Below are positions 30,015 to 37,801 of a stretch of DNA of 64,000 bases, one piece after another. Source of the stretch: Flavobacterium ovatum (GTDB lineage Bacteria; Bacteroidota; Bacteroidia; Flavobacteriales; Flavobacteriaceae). A model generated the notes under the pieces. It was given only the letters and a program-made list of their open reading frames with translations, ran no database searches and was not told the DNA's origin. How positions within the stretch are numbered: position 1 is the stretch's first letter; each line of letters starts with the position of its first letter. The position numbers and the translations under genes are program-made. The stretch is from assembly GCF_040703125.1 (NCBI RefSeq), contig NZ_CP160035.1:248001-312000 (forward strand), written 5' to 3'.

Positions 30015-31172
30015 ATGAATTATTTTTCTTCTGATTTTAAACTAGGAATTCTAGGCGGCGGACAGCTTGGAAAAATGTTATTATTTGACACTCGTAAGTT
30101 TGACATTCAAACCTATGTTCTAGACCCAAGCGAAGATGCACCTAGCAAGGTAGCTTGTAATCAATTCTTTCAAGGGGATTTGATGGATTTTGAAACCGTT
30201 TACAATTTTGGAAAAAAAGTTGATGTATTGACTTTCGAAATTGAATTGGTAAACCTTGAAGCGCTAGAAAAACTAGAAGCCGAAGGATTGCCTGTTTACC
30301 CTTCGCCAAAAACTTTGCGTTTGATTCAGAACAAAGGAATTCAGAAAGATTTTTATGTTCAAAAAAATATTCCATCAGCGCCTTACACTCGCTTTGCCGA
30401 TTTGAAAGCCTTGCAACATGCGGTGGAAATGGAAGAAATATTGATTCCTTTTGTATGGAAATGTACCGAATTTGGGTATGACGGAAATGGTGTGAAAGTC
30501 ATTCGCGCTACCTCGGACTTTGAAAACATGCCGAATGTAGAATGTATTGCCGAAGAAATGATTCCGTTCAAAAACGAATTGGCGGTGATTGTTTGTCGCA
30601 ATCCATCAGGCGAAATCAAAACGTATCCTGTGGTAGAAATGGAATTTCATCCTGAAGCCAACCAAGTCGAATATGTGATTTGCCCGGCTCGTATTGATGA
30701 TGCTGTAGCTGAAAAAGCCAGAGCGATTGCCTTGAATGTTTCTGAACAGTTTAACCACGTTGGTTTACTAGCGGTAGAAATGTTCCAAACGGAAGACGAT
30801 GAAATCCTGATCAACGAAGTAGCTCCTCGCCCACACAACTCTGGACATTACTCAATCGAAGCGAGTTATACTTCGCAATTTGAAAATCATTTGCGTGCGG
30901 TACTTGACTTACCACTAGGAAATACCGAAAGCAAGGTAGCCGGAATCATGGTTAACTTAGTTGGTGAAGAAGGTCATTCTGGAAATGTGGTTTATGAAAA
31001 TATAGAAACAATCTTAGGTTGGAACGGTGTGACGCCACATATTTATGGTAAAAAACAAACCCGTCCCTTTAGAAAAATGGGTCACGTTACGATTGTGAAC
31101 TCTGATATCAAAGAAGCTAGAAGAATTGCTGAAGATGTGAAGAATACTTTGAGAGTGATTAGTGCTCAGTAA
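30015..31172 (+). CDS. purK: 5-(carboxyamino)imidazole ribonucleotide synthase
   Basis: 385 residues of the ATP-grasp superfamily. LGILGGGQLGKMLLFDTRKF is the typical N-terminus; FVWKCTEFGYDGNGV and INEVAPRPHNSGHYSIEA give the ATP and metal sites. It carboxylates AIR with bicarbonate and ATP in de novo purine synthesis. purE follows 56 bases later, completing the two-enzyme route. Confidence 0.96.
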   Translation: MNYFSSDFKLGILGGGQLGKMLLFDTRKFDIQTYVLDPSEDAPSKVACNQFFQGDLMDFETVYNFGKKVDVLTFEIELVNLEALEKLEAEGLPVYPSPKTLRLIQNKGIQKDFYVQKNIPSAPYTRFADLKALQHAVEMEEILIPFVWKCTEFGYDGNGVKVIRATSDFENMPNVECIAEEMIPFKNELAVIVCRNPSGEIKTYPVVEMEFHPEANQVEYVICPARIDDAVAEKARAIALNVSEQFNHVGLLAVEMFQTEDDEILINEVAPRPHNSGHYSIEASYTSQFENHLRAVLDLPLGNTESKVAGIMVNLVGEEGHSGNVVYENIETILGWNGVTPHIYGKKQTRPFRKMGHVTIVNSDIKEARRIAEDVKNTLRVISAQ

Positions 31173-31228
31173 GCAGTTTGCAGTTTTGAAATTATTTAAT
31201 TAGATATATAATAAAAACATCAAAAAAA

Positions 31229-31708
31229 ATGAAAGTAGCCGTAATCATGGGAAGCATCTCTGACATGCCTGTTATGCAAGATGCCATCGATATATTAAAA
31301 TCATTCAACATTGAAGTAGAAGTAGATATTGTATCTGCTCACAGAACACCTGAAAAATTATTCGATTTCAGCCAAAACGCTCATACACGTGGGATAGCTG
31401 TAATTGTAGCAGGAGCAGGTGGTGCAGCTCATTTACCAGGAATGGTGGCGTCTATGTCTCCGCTACCTGTCATTGGAGTACCTGTAAAATCAAGTAACTC
31501 TATTGACGGATGGGATTCTGTTTTGTCTATTTTACAAATGCCAGGTGGAGTTCCAGTTGCAACGGTAGCTTTGAACGGAGCTAAAAACGCTGGAATCTTA
31601 GCCGCTCAAATTATTGGTAGCAGTAATAAAGAGGTTCTTGACCGTATTATTGCGTATAAATTAGAATTGAAAGAAGCCGTGATTAAGGCTTCGGCTAGTT
31701 TGAAGTAA
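31229..31708 (+). CDS. purE: N5-CAIR mutase
   Basis: 159 residues. VIMGSISDMPVMQDA, SAHRTPEKL and AGAGGAAHLPGMVAS are the class I PurE motifs. It converts N5-CAIR to CAIR. The A-rich leader directly before ATG is usual for this phylum. Confidence 0.97.
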   Translation: MKVAVIMGSISDMPVMQDAIDILKSFNIEVEVDIVSAHRTPEKLFDFSQNAHTRGIAVIVAGAGGAAHLPGMVASMSPLPVIGVPVKSSNSIDGWDSVLSILQMPGGVPVATVALNGAKNAGILAAQIIGSSNKEVLDRIIAYKLELKEAVIKASASLK

Positions 31709-31787
31709 TTAGGCAGAGGTACACAAAGACGCACAGAGTTTCATAATGTCTTTTCATCAGTACTTTACCAAACAAATAAAAATATAT

Positions 31788-31836
31788 AGAAGGCACAAAG
31801 TATCTCAAAATTGTTTTGTGAATCTTTGTGCCTTCT
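31788..31836. repeat. Inverted repeat before the M3 peptidase gene
   Basis: AGAAGGCACAAAG (31788-31800) is repeated inverted and perfectly as CTTTGTGCCTTCT (31824-31836). The words 'cacaaag' and 'ctttgtgcc' recur in flavobacterial intergenic repeats. The right arm runs into GAATCTTTGCG, close to a -7 element for the next gene. Confidence 0.7.
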
Positions 31837-31869
31837 TTGAGAATCTTTGCGAAACAAAAAAATAACGAC

Positions 31870-33897
31870 ATGAACATTTTAACGAAATACTTCAAAACCA
31901 AACACAATACTGCGCCTTTTTCGCAAATCAAAAACGAAGATTACTTACCTGCTATTCAGGAAGGAATTGCTTTAGCAAAAGCTGAAATTGATGCCATTGC
32001 AAATAATCCTGAAGCACCAACTTTTGAAAACACCATTGTCGCAATGGATTATTCTGGCGATATTTTGGATAGAGCATCGAGCATTTTCTTCAACTTAAAT
32101 TCGGCTGAGACGAATGACGAAATGCAAAAAATAGCTCAAGAAGCTTCACCTCTTTTGTCTGATTTTGGAAATGACATCACGCTGAATCCTGTTTTGTTTG
32201 CTCGTGTAAAAGCGGTTTACGATTCGAGAGAATCATTAGAACTTACACCAGAGCAAGCCACTTTATTGGACAAAAAATACAAAGGTTTTTCTCGAAATGG
32301 TGCTAATTTACCTGAAGATAAAAAAGACCAATTGCGTGCTATTGATAAAGAATTATCGAAATTAAGTTTGCAATTTGGCGAAAATATTTTGGCTGAAACG
32401 AATGCTTTCGAAATGCATTTGACAGATGAAAACCACTTAGCAGGTTTACCAGAAGGAACTATCGAAGCCGCTCGTTCTTTGGCGAAAGCCCAAGAAAAAG
32501 AAGGTTGGATTTTCACATTAGATCATCCAAGCTACGTACCTTTCATGACCTATGCTGATAATCGGGATTTGCGTAAAAAACTAGCGATTGCTTTTGGAGC
32601 AAGAGGTTTTCAAAATAACGAATTCGATAATCAAGAAATCGTTTTGAAGATTGCCAAATTGCGTTTTGACCGTGCTCAATTATTAGGTTACGCTACTCAC
32701 GCCCATTTTGTTTTGGAAGAAAGAATGGCACAAAGTCCTGAAAAAGTATTGTCGTTCTCGAATGATTTATTAGCAAAAGCAAAACCGGCTGCGCTAAAAG
32801 AATTTGAAGAGTTGACGGCTTTCGCCAAAAAGTTAGACGGAATCGAACAATTGGAAAAATGGGACGGTGGCTATTATGCTGAAAAATTAAAACAACAGTT
32901 ATTCAATTTGGATGACGAAAAGTTGAAACCATATTTCCAGTTAGAAAAAGTGTTAAACGGTGCTTTTACGATAGCTGATAAATTATACGGTTTAACATTT
33001 ACCGAAATATTTGACATTGACAAATACCATCCTGAGGTAATGACATATGAAGTAACCGACGAGAAAAAAGATTTAGTCGCTATTTTCTACGCTGATTTTT
33101 TCCCTCGAAAAGGAAAACGTAACGGTGCTTGGATGACTTCCTTCAAATCACAATATGTAAAAGACGGCGTTAACGAAAGACCTCATGTATCTAACGTTTG
33201 TAATTTCACCAAACCAACTGAAACTAAACCATCGTTATTAACATTTAATGAAGTTACTACTTTGTTTCATGAATTTGGACACGGATTACACGGAATGTTA
33301 GCCAACACCATTTACCCAAGTTTATCTGGTACATCGGTATTTTGGGATTTTGTAGAATTGCCTAGTCAAGTGATGGAAAACTGGTGTTACGCACCAGAAG
33401 CTTTGGCTTTGTTCGCAACGCATTACCAAACAGGCGAAGTGATACCGCAAGAATTTGTAGAAAAAATCAAAGAAAGCGCGAGTTTCCACGAAGGATTGGC
33501 TACCATGCGTCAGTTGAGTTTTGGACTTTTAGACATGGGTTGGCACGGACAAGATCCTTCGGGAATTACTTCTATCAAAGCATTCGAAACCCAACAATTT
33601 GAATCGACTAGATTATACCCTGAAGTTGCCGAAAATGCTATGAGTACGGCTTTCTCACATATTTTTCAAGGTGGATATTCATCAGGATATTATAGTTATA
33701 AATGGGCTGAAGTTTTGGATGCAGATGCTTTTGAATTCTTCCAAGAAAAAGGAATTTTTAATAGAGAAGTTGCTACCAAATTCAAAGACAATGTCCTTTC
33801 TAAAGGTGGAACAGAACCACCAATGGAATTGTACAAACGCTTTAGAGGACAAGAACCTAAGCCTGATGCTTTGTTGAAAAGAGCGGGGCTAATTTAA
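31870..33897 (+). CDS. M3-family oligopeptidase (dipeptidyl carboxypeptidase type)
   Basis: The ATG at 31870 (MNILTKYFKTKHNTAPFSQIK) is chosen; a frame extension to 31828 runs through the repeat and is not protein-like. 675 residues. The zinc motif HEFGH is at 467-471, with GLHGMLANTIYPSLSGTSVFWDFVELPSQ after it. These enzymes trim peptides in cytoplasm or periplasm; no signal peptide is visible, so a cytoplasmic place is likely. Confidence 0.93.
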   Translation: MNILTKYFKTKHNTAPFSQIKNEDYLPAIQEGIALAKAEIDAIANNPEAPTFENTIVAMDYSGDILDRASSIFFNLNSAETNDEMQKIAQEASPLLSDFGNDITLNPVLFARVKAVYDSRESLELTPEQATLLDKKYKGFSRNGANLPEDKKDQLRAIDKELSKLSLQFGENILAETNAFEMHLTDENHLAGLPEGTIEAARSLAKAQEKEGWIFTLDHPSYVPFMTYADNRDLRKKLAIAFGARGFQNNEFDNQEIVLKIAKLRFDRAQLLGYATHAHFVLEERMAQSPEKVLSFSNDLLAKAKPAALKEFEELTAFAKKLDGIEQLEKWDGGYYAEKLKQQLFNLDDEKLKPYFQLEKVLNGAFTIADKLYGLTFTEIFDIDKYHPEVMTYEVTDEKKDLVAIFYADFFPRKGKRNGAWMTSFKSQYVKDGVNERPHVSNVCNFTKPTETKPSLLTFNEVTTLFHEFGHGLHGMLANTIYPSLSGTSVFWDFVELPSQVMENWCYAPEALALFATHYQTGEVIPQEFVEKIKESASFHEGLATMRQLSFGLLDMGWHGQDPSGITSIKAFETQQFESTRLYPEVAENAMSTAFSHIFQGGYSSGYYSYKWAEVLDADAFEFFQEKGIFNREVATKFKDNVLSKGGTEPPMELYKRFRGQEPKPDALLKRAGLI

Positions 33898-33909
33898 AAT
33901 GTAATACAA

Positions 33910-35562
33910 ATGACTTTAGCCGCTTTTATAAAAGAAAATCATTCGAAAATAAAAACTGCATCTAAATTACACGTTAGAGATTTAGACCAGTTAAGTGAAT
34001 TTGAAACAGTTGCGTATGTAGATGATGCTGCAAATAGTTACGATGTTAAAATTGTAATTAATAGCCGAAAAAACATTGTAGACACTATTTGCGACTGTGA
34101 AGAAGGCGGCGTTTGCAAACATATTGTTGCACTTGTTTTGCATATTTCTGAAAATAAAACAGAAAAAAAAGTACTTAAAAAACCCAGAGCAAAAAAGCTA
34201 TCTGACACTGATACCATATTAAATTCTCTAGACAATGAAAACTTACGTTTTTGGATTTCTGAGCTTTTGAATACTAATAAAGAATTGGCGTTTTTGTTTA
34301 AAAATCATTTTGGAGCCAAACAAGTGGTATTTGACACTCCGTTTATCAAGGAACTCGTTAAAGAAAGTTTACAATCGGTAATTGGCAAGCGACGAAAAAT
34401 TGAAACCAATGAAGTTAAAAAATTTATAGATGCTCTCGCTTTATCTAGCAAAGATTTAGTGGAGCATTTATGTTTTCCTCCTATTACGCCTAAAAAATAT
34501 GAGCTAATATCCTTTTTGATACGAGAACTTCATATAATTGATCAAAATTACTACGTTACTAGCAGTAGAATCAAGCGCTTTAGCGAAGTTATTTTGGAGA
34601 TTTTAATAAAAAACCTATACACTATAAAGGACATAGAAATCTGGAAACAAAGTGTTCAGTTCTATTTTTCGTTAATCTTTAAAGAAAATCACTTTACACA
34701 TGAATTAACACAGTGTAAAAAAATATATGATTTTTCGAGTACTAATGCTTTACAACAGAAATTAGTGGTTGAAGAATTAGAAAACAATCTTACTTTAATT
34801 AGCGAGAAATCAGAGCTACCCTATTTTAAATTCGGGATCGAAATACAAGAATTCATATTAAAAATTATTATCGAAAACGATATATTCGAAAAATACGCTT
34901 CGAAATTTAGACCTCGATTATTTGAAAACGATTTCAATATCAAACTGCTAGACGAGTTGATGAAAATCGGTCACCATGACTCTGTAGAACTGTACTGTGA
35001 AGAAATTATAGCTCGTAATTATCAAGAAAAATTCAACATCCCTTATCTTAAATATTTAGTTACCATTTATAAAGCTACCAATGACAATAAAAAGCTAGCC
35101 AAATTATATAGTGTTTATGGTAAATTCATATATGACATTGAAGTCTATTTATTCATCAAGGAAAATTTAACGATAGATGAATTCAAAAAATATAGAATGT
35201 CTGTTTTTAGCTATGCCCGTAGTAGTTATCAAAGTGGAGATTTGGAAGCATTTAATTTTTATTTTGAGATTAAAAAACTAGACGGTAAAGAGCAAGACTT
35301 GCTTGACATGCTGCAAAACAGCGCTAATTTAACATTTGTAAATGAATATAAAAAAATAGCAATTGGTTTAAATGAGTCTAAATTTTTTAAGCTTTTATTC
35401 AGATTTGGTTATGAGTACAGAAATAAAACAGAGGATATAGAAAGTATAATAAACTACATTTATAACAATGTAGATAAAACAAAAATACAATTCTATTTAA
35501 AACAATTTCCGAGTTATAGTCATTCGAATATGTATCTAAAAATATCTAAATTGGTGAATTAA
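33910..35562 (+). CDS. SWIM zinc-finger protein of unknown function
   Basis: 550 residues. A SWIM motif CxCx5CxH is formed by Cys61, Cys63, Cys69 and His71. The remaining 450 residues are helical and rich in Lys, Asn and Ile, without motifs I know. SWIM domains bind DNA or proteins, often beside SWI2/SNF2 helicases, but no helicase lies nearby. It starts 12 bases after the M3 peptidase gene and so is likely cotranscribed. Confidence 0.75.
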   Translation: MTLAAFIKENHSKIKTASKLHVRDLDQLSEFETVAYVDDAANSYDVKIVINSRKNIVDTICDCEEGGVCKHIVALVLHISENKTEKKVLKKPRAKKLSDTDTILNSLDNENLRFWISELLNTNKELAFLFKNHFGAKQVVFDTPFIKELVKESLQSVIGKRRKIETNEVKKFIDALALSSKDLVEHLCFPPITPKKYELISFLIRELHIIDQNYYVTSSRIKRFSEVILEILIKNLYTIKDIEIWKQSVQFYFSLIFKENHFTHELTQCKKIYDFSSTNALQQKLVVEELENNLTLISEKSELPYFKFGIEIQEFILKIIIENDIFEKYASKFRPRLFENDFNIKLLDELMKIGHHDSVELYCEEIIARNYQEKFNIPYLKYLVTIYKATNDNKKLAKLYSVYGKFIYDIEVYLFIKENLTIDEFKKYRMSVFSYARSSYQSGDLEAFNFYFEIKKLDGKEQDLLDMLQNSANLTFVNEYKKIAIGLNESKFFKLLFRFGYEYRNKTEDIESIINYIYNNVDKTKIQFYLKQFPSYSHSNMYLKISKLVN

Positions 35563-35585
35563 CACTTAGACAACCTCATCCTTGC

Positions 35586-35613
35586 AAAACCGAAGTAGTG
35601 CTGCTCCGGTTTT
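35586..35613. terminator. Terminator between SWIM protein and ATPase genes
   Basis: AAAACCGAAG, an 8-base loop, CTCCGGTTTTTTT, with one mismatch. It serves the plus-strand gene and sits 2 bases from the end of the convergent ATPase gene. Confidence 0.75.
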
Positions 35614-35614
35614 T

Positions 35615-36730
35615 TTATTTCACAAACTCCCTAAAATTCTCTTTAGTAACCACCAAATATTCAGGATGATAAGCTTCATCAAATGATTTTGGAAGTTTTA
35701 CTTTTTTCAATGGAGACCATTTGAACTCAAAAGCACTCACTGCATCGGCATTCGCTTCTATATAATCAATTTCTTGTTGAGCAGTCGTTCTCCAAAAATA
35801 AGGACGAGCTAAACTATCGGCATAAGACAACTTTTTCATTCGCTCAGAAACCAAAAAATTCTCCCACAATGCGCCTTTGTCTTGCCGGAACTCTAAGGAA
35901 TTGAAATTACCAATAAGCATGTTGCGCACTCCATTATCATAAAAATAAATTTTTCGATTGGCTTTGATTTCGTTTCGAATGTTTTTACTAAAACTATTCA
36001 ATCTAAAAATCACAAAAGCTTTTTCGAGCAAATCAATATAATTACTGACCGTGTTTTTATCTACGCCTACTAATTGTGCAATTTCGTTATAACTCACTTC
36101 GCTCCCAACTTGTAACGCCAAAGCTTGCAGGATTTTCTCCAACACTTCCGATTTTCGAATGCCCGCCAAACTCAAAACGTCTTTGTACAAATAACTGGAA
36201 ACTAAGTTTTTCAAAATTTCATATTCGTTTCCAAAATTGGTGATCACATCTGGATACATTCCGTACAACAAACGCAGTTCTAATTGCTGCTGCGCTTTAA
36301 TGTAACCCACATTGTTCTCGAATTCATTCCACGAAATCGGGAATAAATGATACTCAAATTTGCGACCAGTAAGCGGTTCTTGGGTAAGGTGATTGATATC
36401 AAAAGCAGAAGAACCACTCACAATCACTTGCACATCTTTTATTTGGTCCACAATAATTTTCAATTTCAAACCAATATTTGGAATCCGTTGTGCCTCATCA
36501 ATAAAAACGTATTTGTAATTCCCGATGATACTTTTTAGGGTTTCGGTATTGGCATTCGCCAAAGTATCGACCACGACAGCATCATCTCCATCTAAAAACA
36601 GAAATGGAATTCCCTCTAACAACGCATTGACCAAAGTAGTTTTACCAACTTGCCTTGGTCCAATAAGCAGGATTGCCTTGCCTTTGTTTAATTTTGCTTT
36701 TACTCGCTCTGTTAATTCTCTTAAAATCAT
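35615..36730 (-). CDS. AAA_14/DUF4143 ATPase
   Basis: 371 residues. Walker A GPRQVGKTT at 24-32, Walker B YVFIDEAQRI near 74-83, SGSSAFDI as sensor. A winged-helix segment (SYNEIAQLVGVDKNTVSNYIDLLEKAFVIFRL) lies around residues 214-246 and the DUF4143 nuclease-like fold (RKIYFYDNGVRNML, EIDYIEANADAVSAFEFKW) ends the protein. The family is common and patchily distributed; function is not established. Its promoter overlaps palindromic tandem repeats, which suggests self-control. Confidence 0.85.
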   Translation of the reverse strand: MILRELTERVKAKLNKGKAILLIGPRQVGKTTLVNALLEGIPFLFLDGDDAVVVDTLANANTETLKSIIGNYKYVFIDEAQRIPNIGLKLKIIVDQIKDVQVIVSGSSAFDINHLTQEPLTGRKFEYHLFPISWNEFENNVGYIKAQQQLELRLLYGMYPDVITNFGNEYEILKNLVSSYLYKDVLSLAGIRKSEVLEKILQALALQVGSEVSYNEIAQLVGVDKNTVSNYIDLLEKAFVIFRLNSFSKNIRNEIKANRKIYFYDNGVRNMLIGNFNSLEFRQDKGALWENFLVSERMKKLSYADSLARPYFWRTTAQQEIDYIEANADAVSAFEFKWSPLKKVKLPKSFDEAYHPEYLVVTKENFREFVK

Positions 36731-36746
36731 GACACTATATTTAAAA

Positions 36747-36777
36747 CAAAGGTAGTGTTATAATTCCTATTCACCAA
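36747..36777 (-). promoter_or_regulatory. Promoter of the AAA_14 ATPase gene
   Basis: Reverse strand TTG (36775-36777), 20 bases, TACCTTTG (36747-36754). The TTG lies inside the TTCACCAA arm of the first 33-bp repeat, so a protein bound to the repeat would block RNA polymerase. Confidence 0.6.
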
Positions 36778-36834
36778 TTTTATAGTGTTTTTGGTGAACG
36801 TATTCACCAATTTTATAGTAATTTCGGTGAACGT
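36769..36834. repeat. Two 33-bp palindromic tandem repeats
   Basis: Units 36769-36801 and 36802-36834 are contiguous and nearly identical. Each is framed by TTCACC and GGTGAA, 8 bp per arm in the first unit (TTCACCAA/TTGGTGAA), so each is a dyad. A partial third arm (AATCACCAAAA) follows at 36835. Position suggests operators for the ATPase gene. Confidence 0.85.
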
Positions 36835-36854
36835 AATCACCAAAATCACATTTT

Positions 36855-37667
36855 TCACAGAAAAACAACCATTAACCACCAAATAATCGGAACGCTTTCG
36901 ACCCAAAAAGAAGTGTAATATCTCGAGCGTTTTTCATTGGCGAAGACCAAGAAAAGTGACAAAATAACCACCAATATCAAATTGACAACCAACTGCTTTT
37001 CGATAAAATGGGATTTAAAAAATTCTAAGAAATAAAAAGGCAGTAATAATAACAATCCTAATAGTTTGGTGCGCTTCACTCCTATCTGCTGTGGAACGGT
37101 TTTTAAATGAGGGTCATCATTTTTTAAGTCTATTATTTCGAAAATTAAAATAAGGTCGAAAACTAAAATAAACCTTTGAATGCATTTTAGGTAAAAATCA
37201 AGTCCTAAGCCCTGATGTGCGTCCACCAAAGGCAACAATAAAGTCACCCCTACCCAACACAAAGAGACAATATAAATTTTAACACCTGCCCAATTGCGAG
37301 CATTCTTTCGATTCGGAAAAAAAGGTAAAGTATACAACATGGTTAAAATCAAAACACCCACCGCTACCATTTGTGTCACTCGCTCTAACATAAAAAAACT
37401 TACCCCAACAGCTACGAAACATAAGAAACTAAATGCTGCAATAACTTTCAATTCCTTGCGCATCTGTCTTTTCTTGGCTCTTGCCAAAGCATCATACTTC
37501 ACAAAATTATACCCTACTATGGTTCCGAAGAACGCAAAAAACGAAATCGGTTTATCATACGGAATTTCGAACATAAACTGCGTCATTCGTACCAAAGCAT
37601 AAACCGACAAAGCGACGTGAATGCTGGATTTAATATAGAAATCGAAAAGTGATTGAAGACGAAACAT
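36855..37667 (-). CDS. UbiA-like polytopic membrane protein
   Basis: 270 residues with about eight membrane helices. LVFDLILIFEIIDLKNDDPHLKTVPQQIGVKRT resembles the second Asp-rich motif of UbiA prenyltransferases, but the first NDxxD motif is weak (NFVKYDALARAK). It may be a divergent prenyltransferase or an inactive relative. A TATTTTTG element (37672-37679) stands 4 bases before its ATG, so its mRNA may be leaderless. Confidence 0.6.
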   Translation of the reverse strand: MFRLQSLFDFYIKSSIHVALSVYALVRMTQFMFEIPYDKPISFFAFFGTIVGYNFVKYDALARAKKRQMRKELKVIAAFSFLCFVAVGVSFFMLERVTQMVAVGVLILTMLYTLPFFPNRKNARNWAGVKIYIVSLCWVGVTLLLPLVDAHQGLGLDFYLKCIQRFILVFDLILIFEIIDLKNDDPHLKTVPQQIGVKRTKLLGLLLLLPFYFLEFFKSHFIEKQLVVNLILVVILSLFLVFANEKRSRYYTSFWVESVPIIWWLMVVFL

Positions 37668-37763
37668 CTAACAAAAATAGGGATTTTACAATACTATTTG
37701 TTAAATCATTTTACACATATAAAATGAATCCTAAAAAACCATGATTTAAAAAGTAATTATGTT

Positions 37764-37771
37764 TATTTTTG
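37764..37771 (+). promoter_or_regulatory. -7 element for gcvP
   Basis: TATTTTTG, exact TAnnTTTG match, 30 bases before the ATG. No TTG stands at the ideal -33 spacing. Confidence 0.5.
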
Positions 37772-37801
37772 CACCACGAAAAAAACATATAATATCTTCG
37801 A

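Noticed and set aside
36769..36834. Possible CRISPR array
   Set aside because: Only two units, directly adjacent without spacers, each palindromic, and placed on a promoter. No cas genes nearby.
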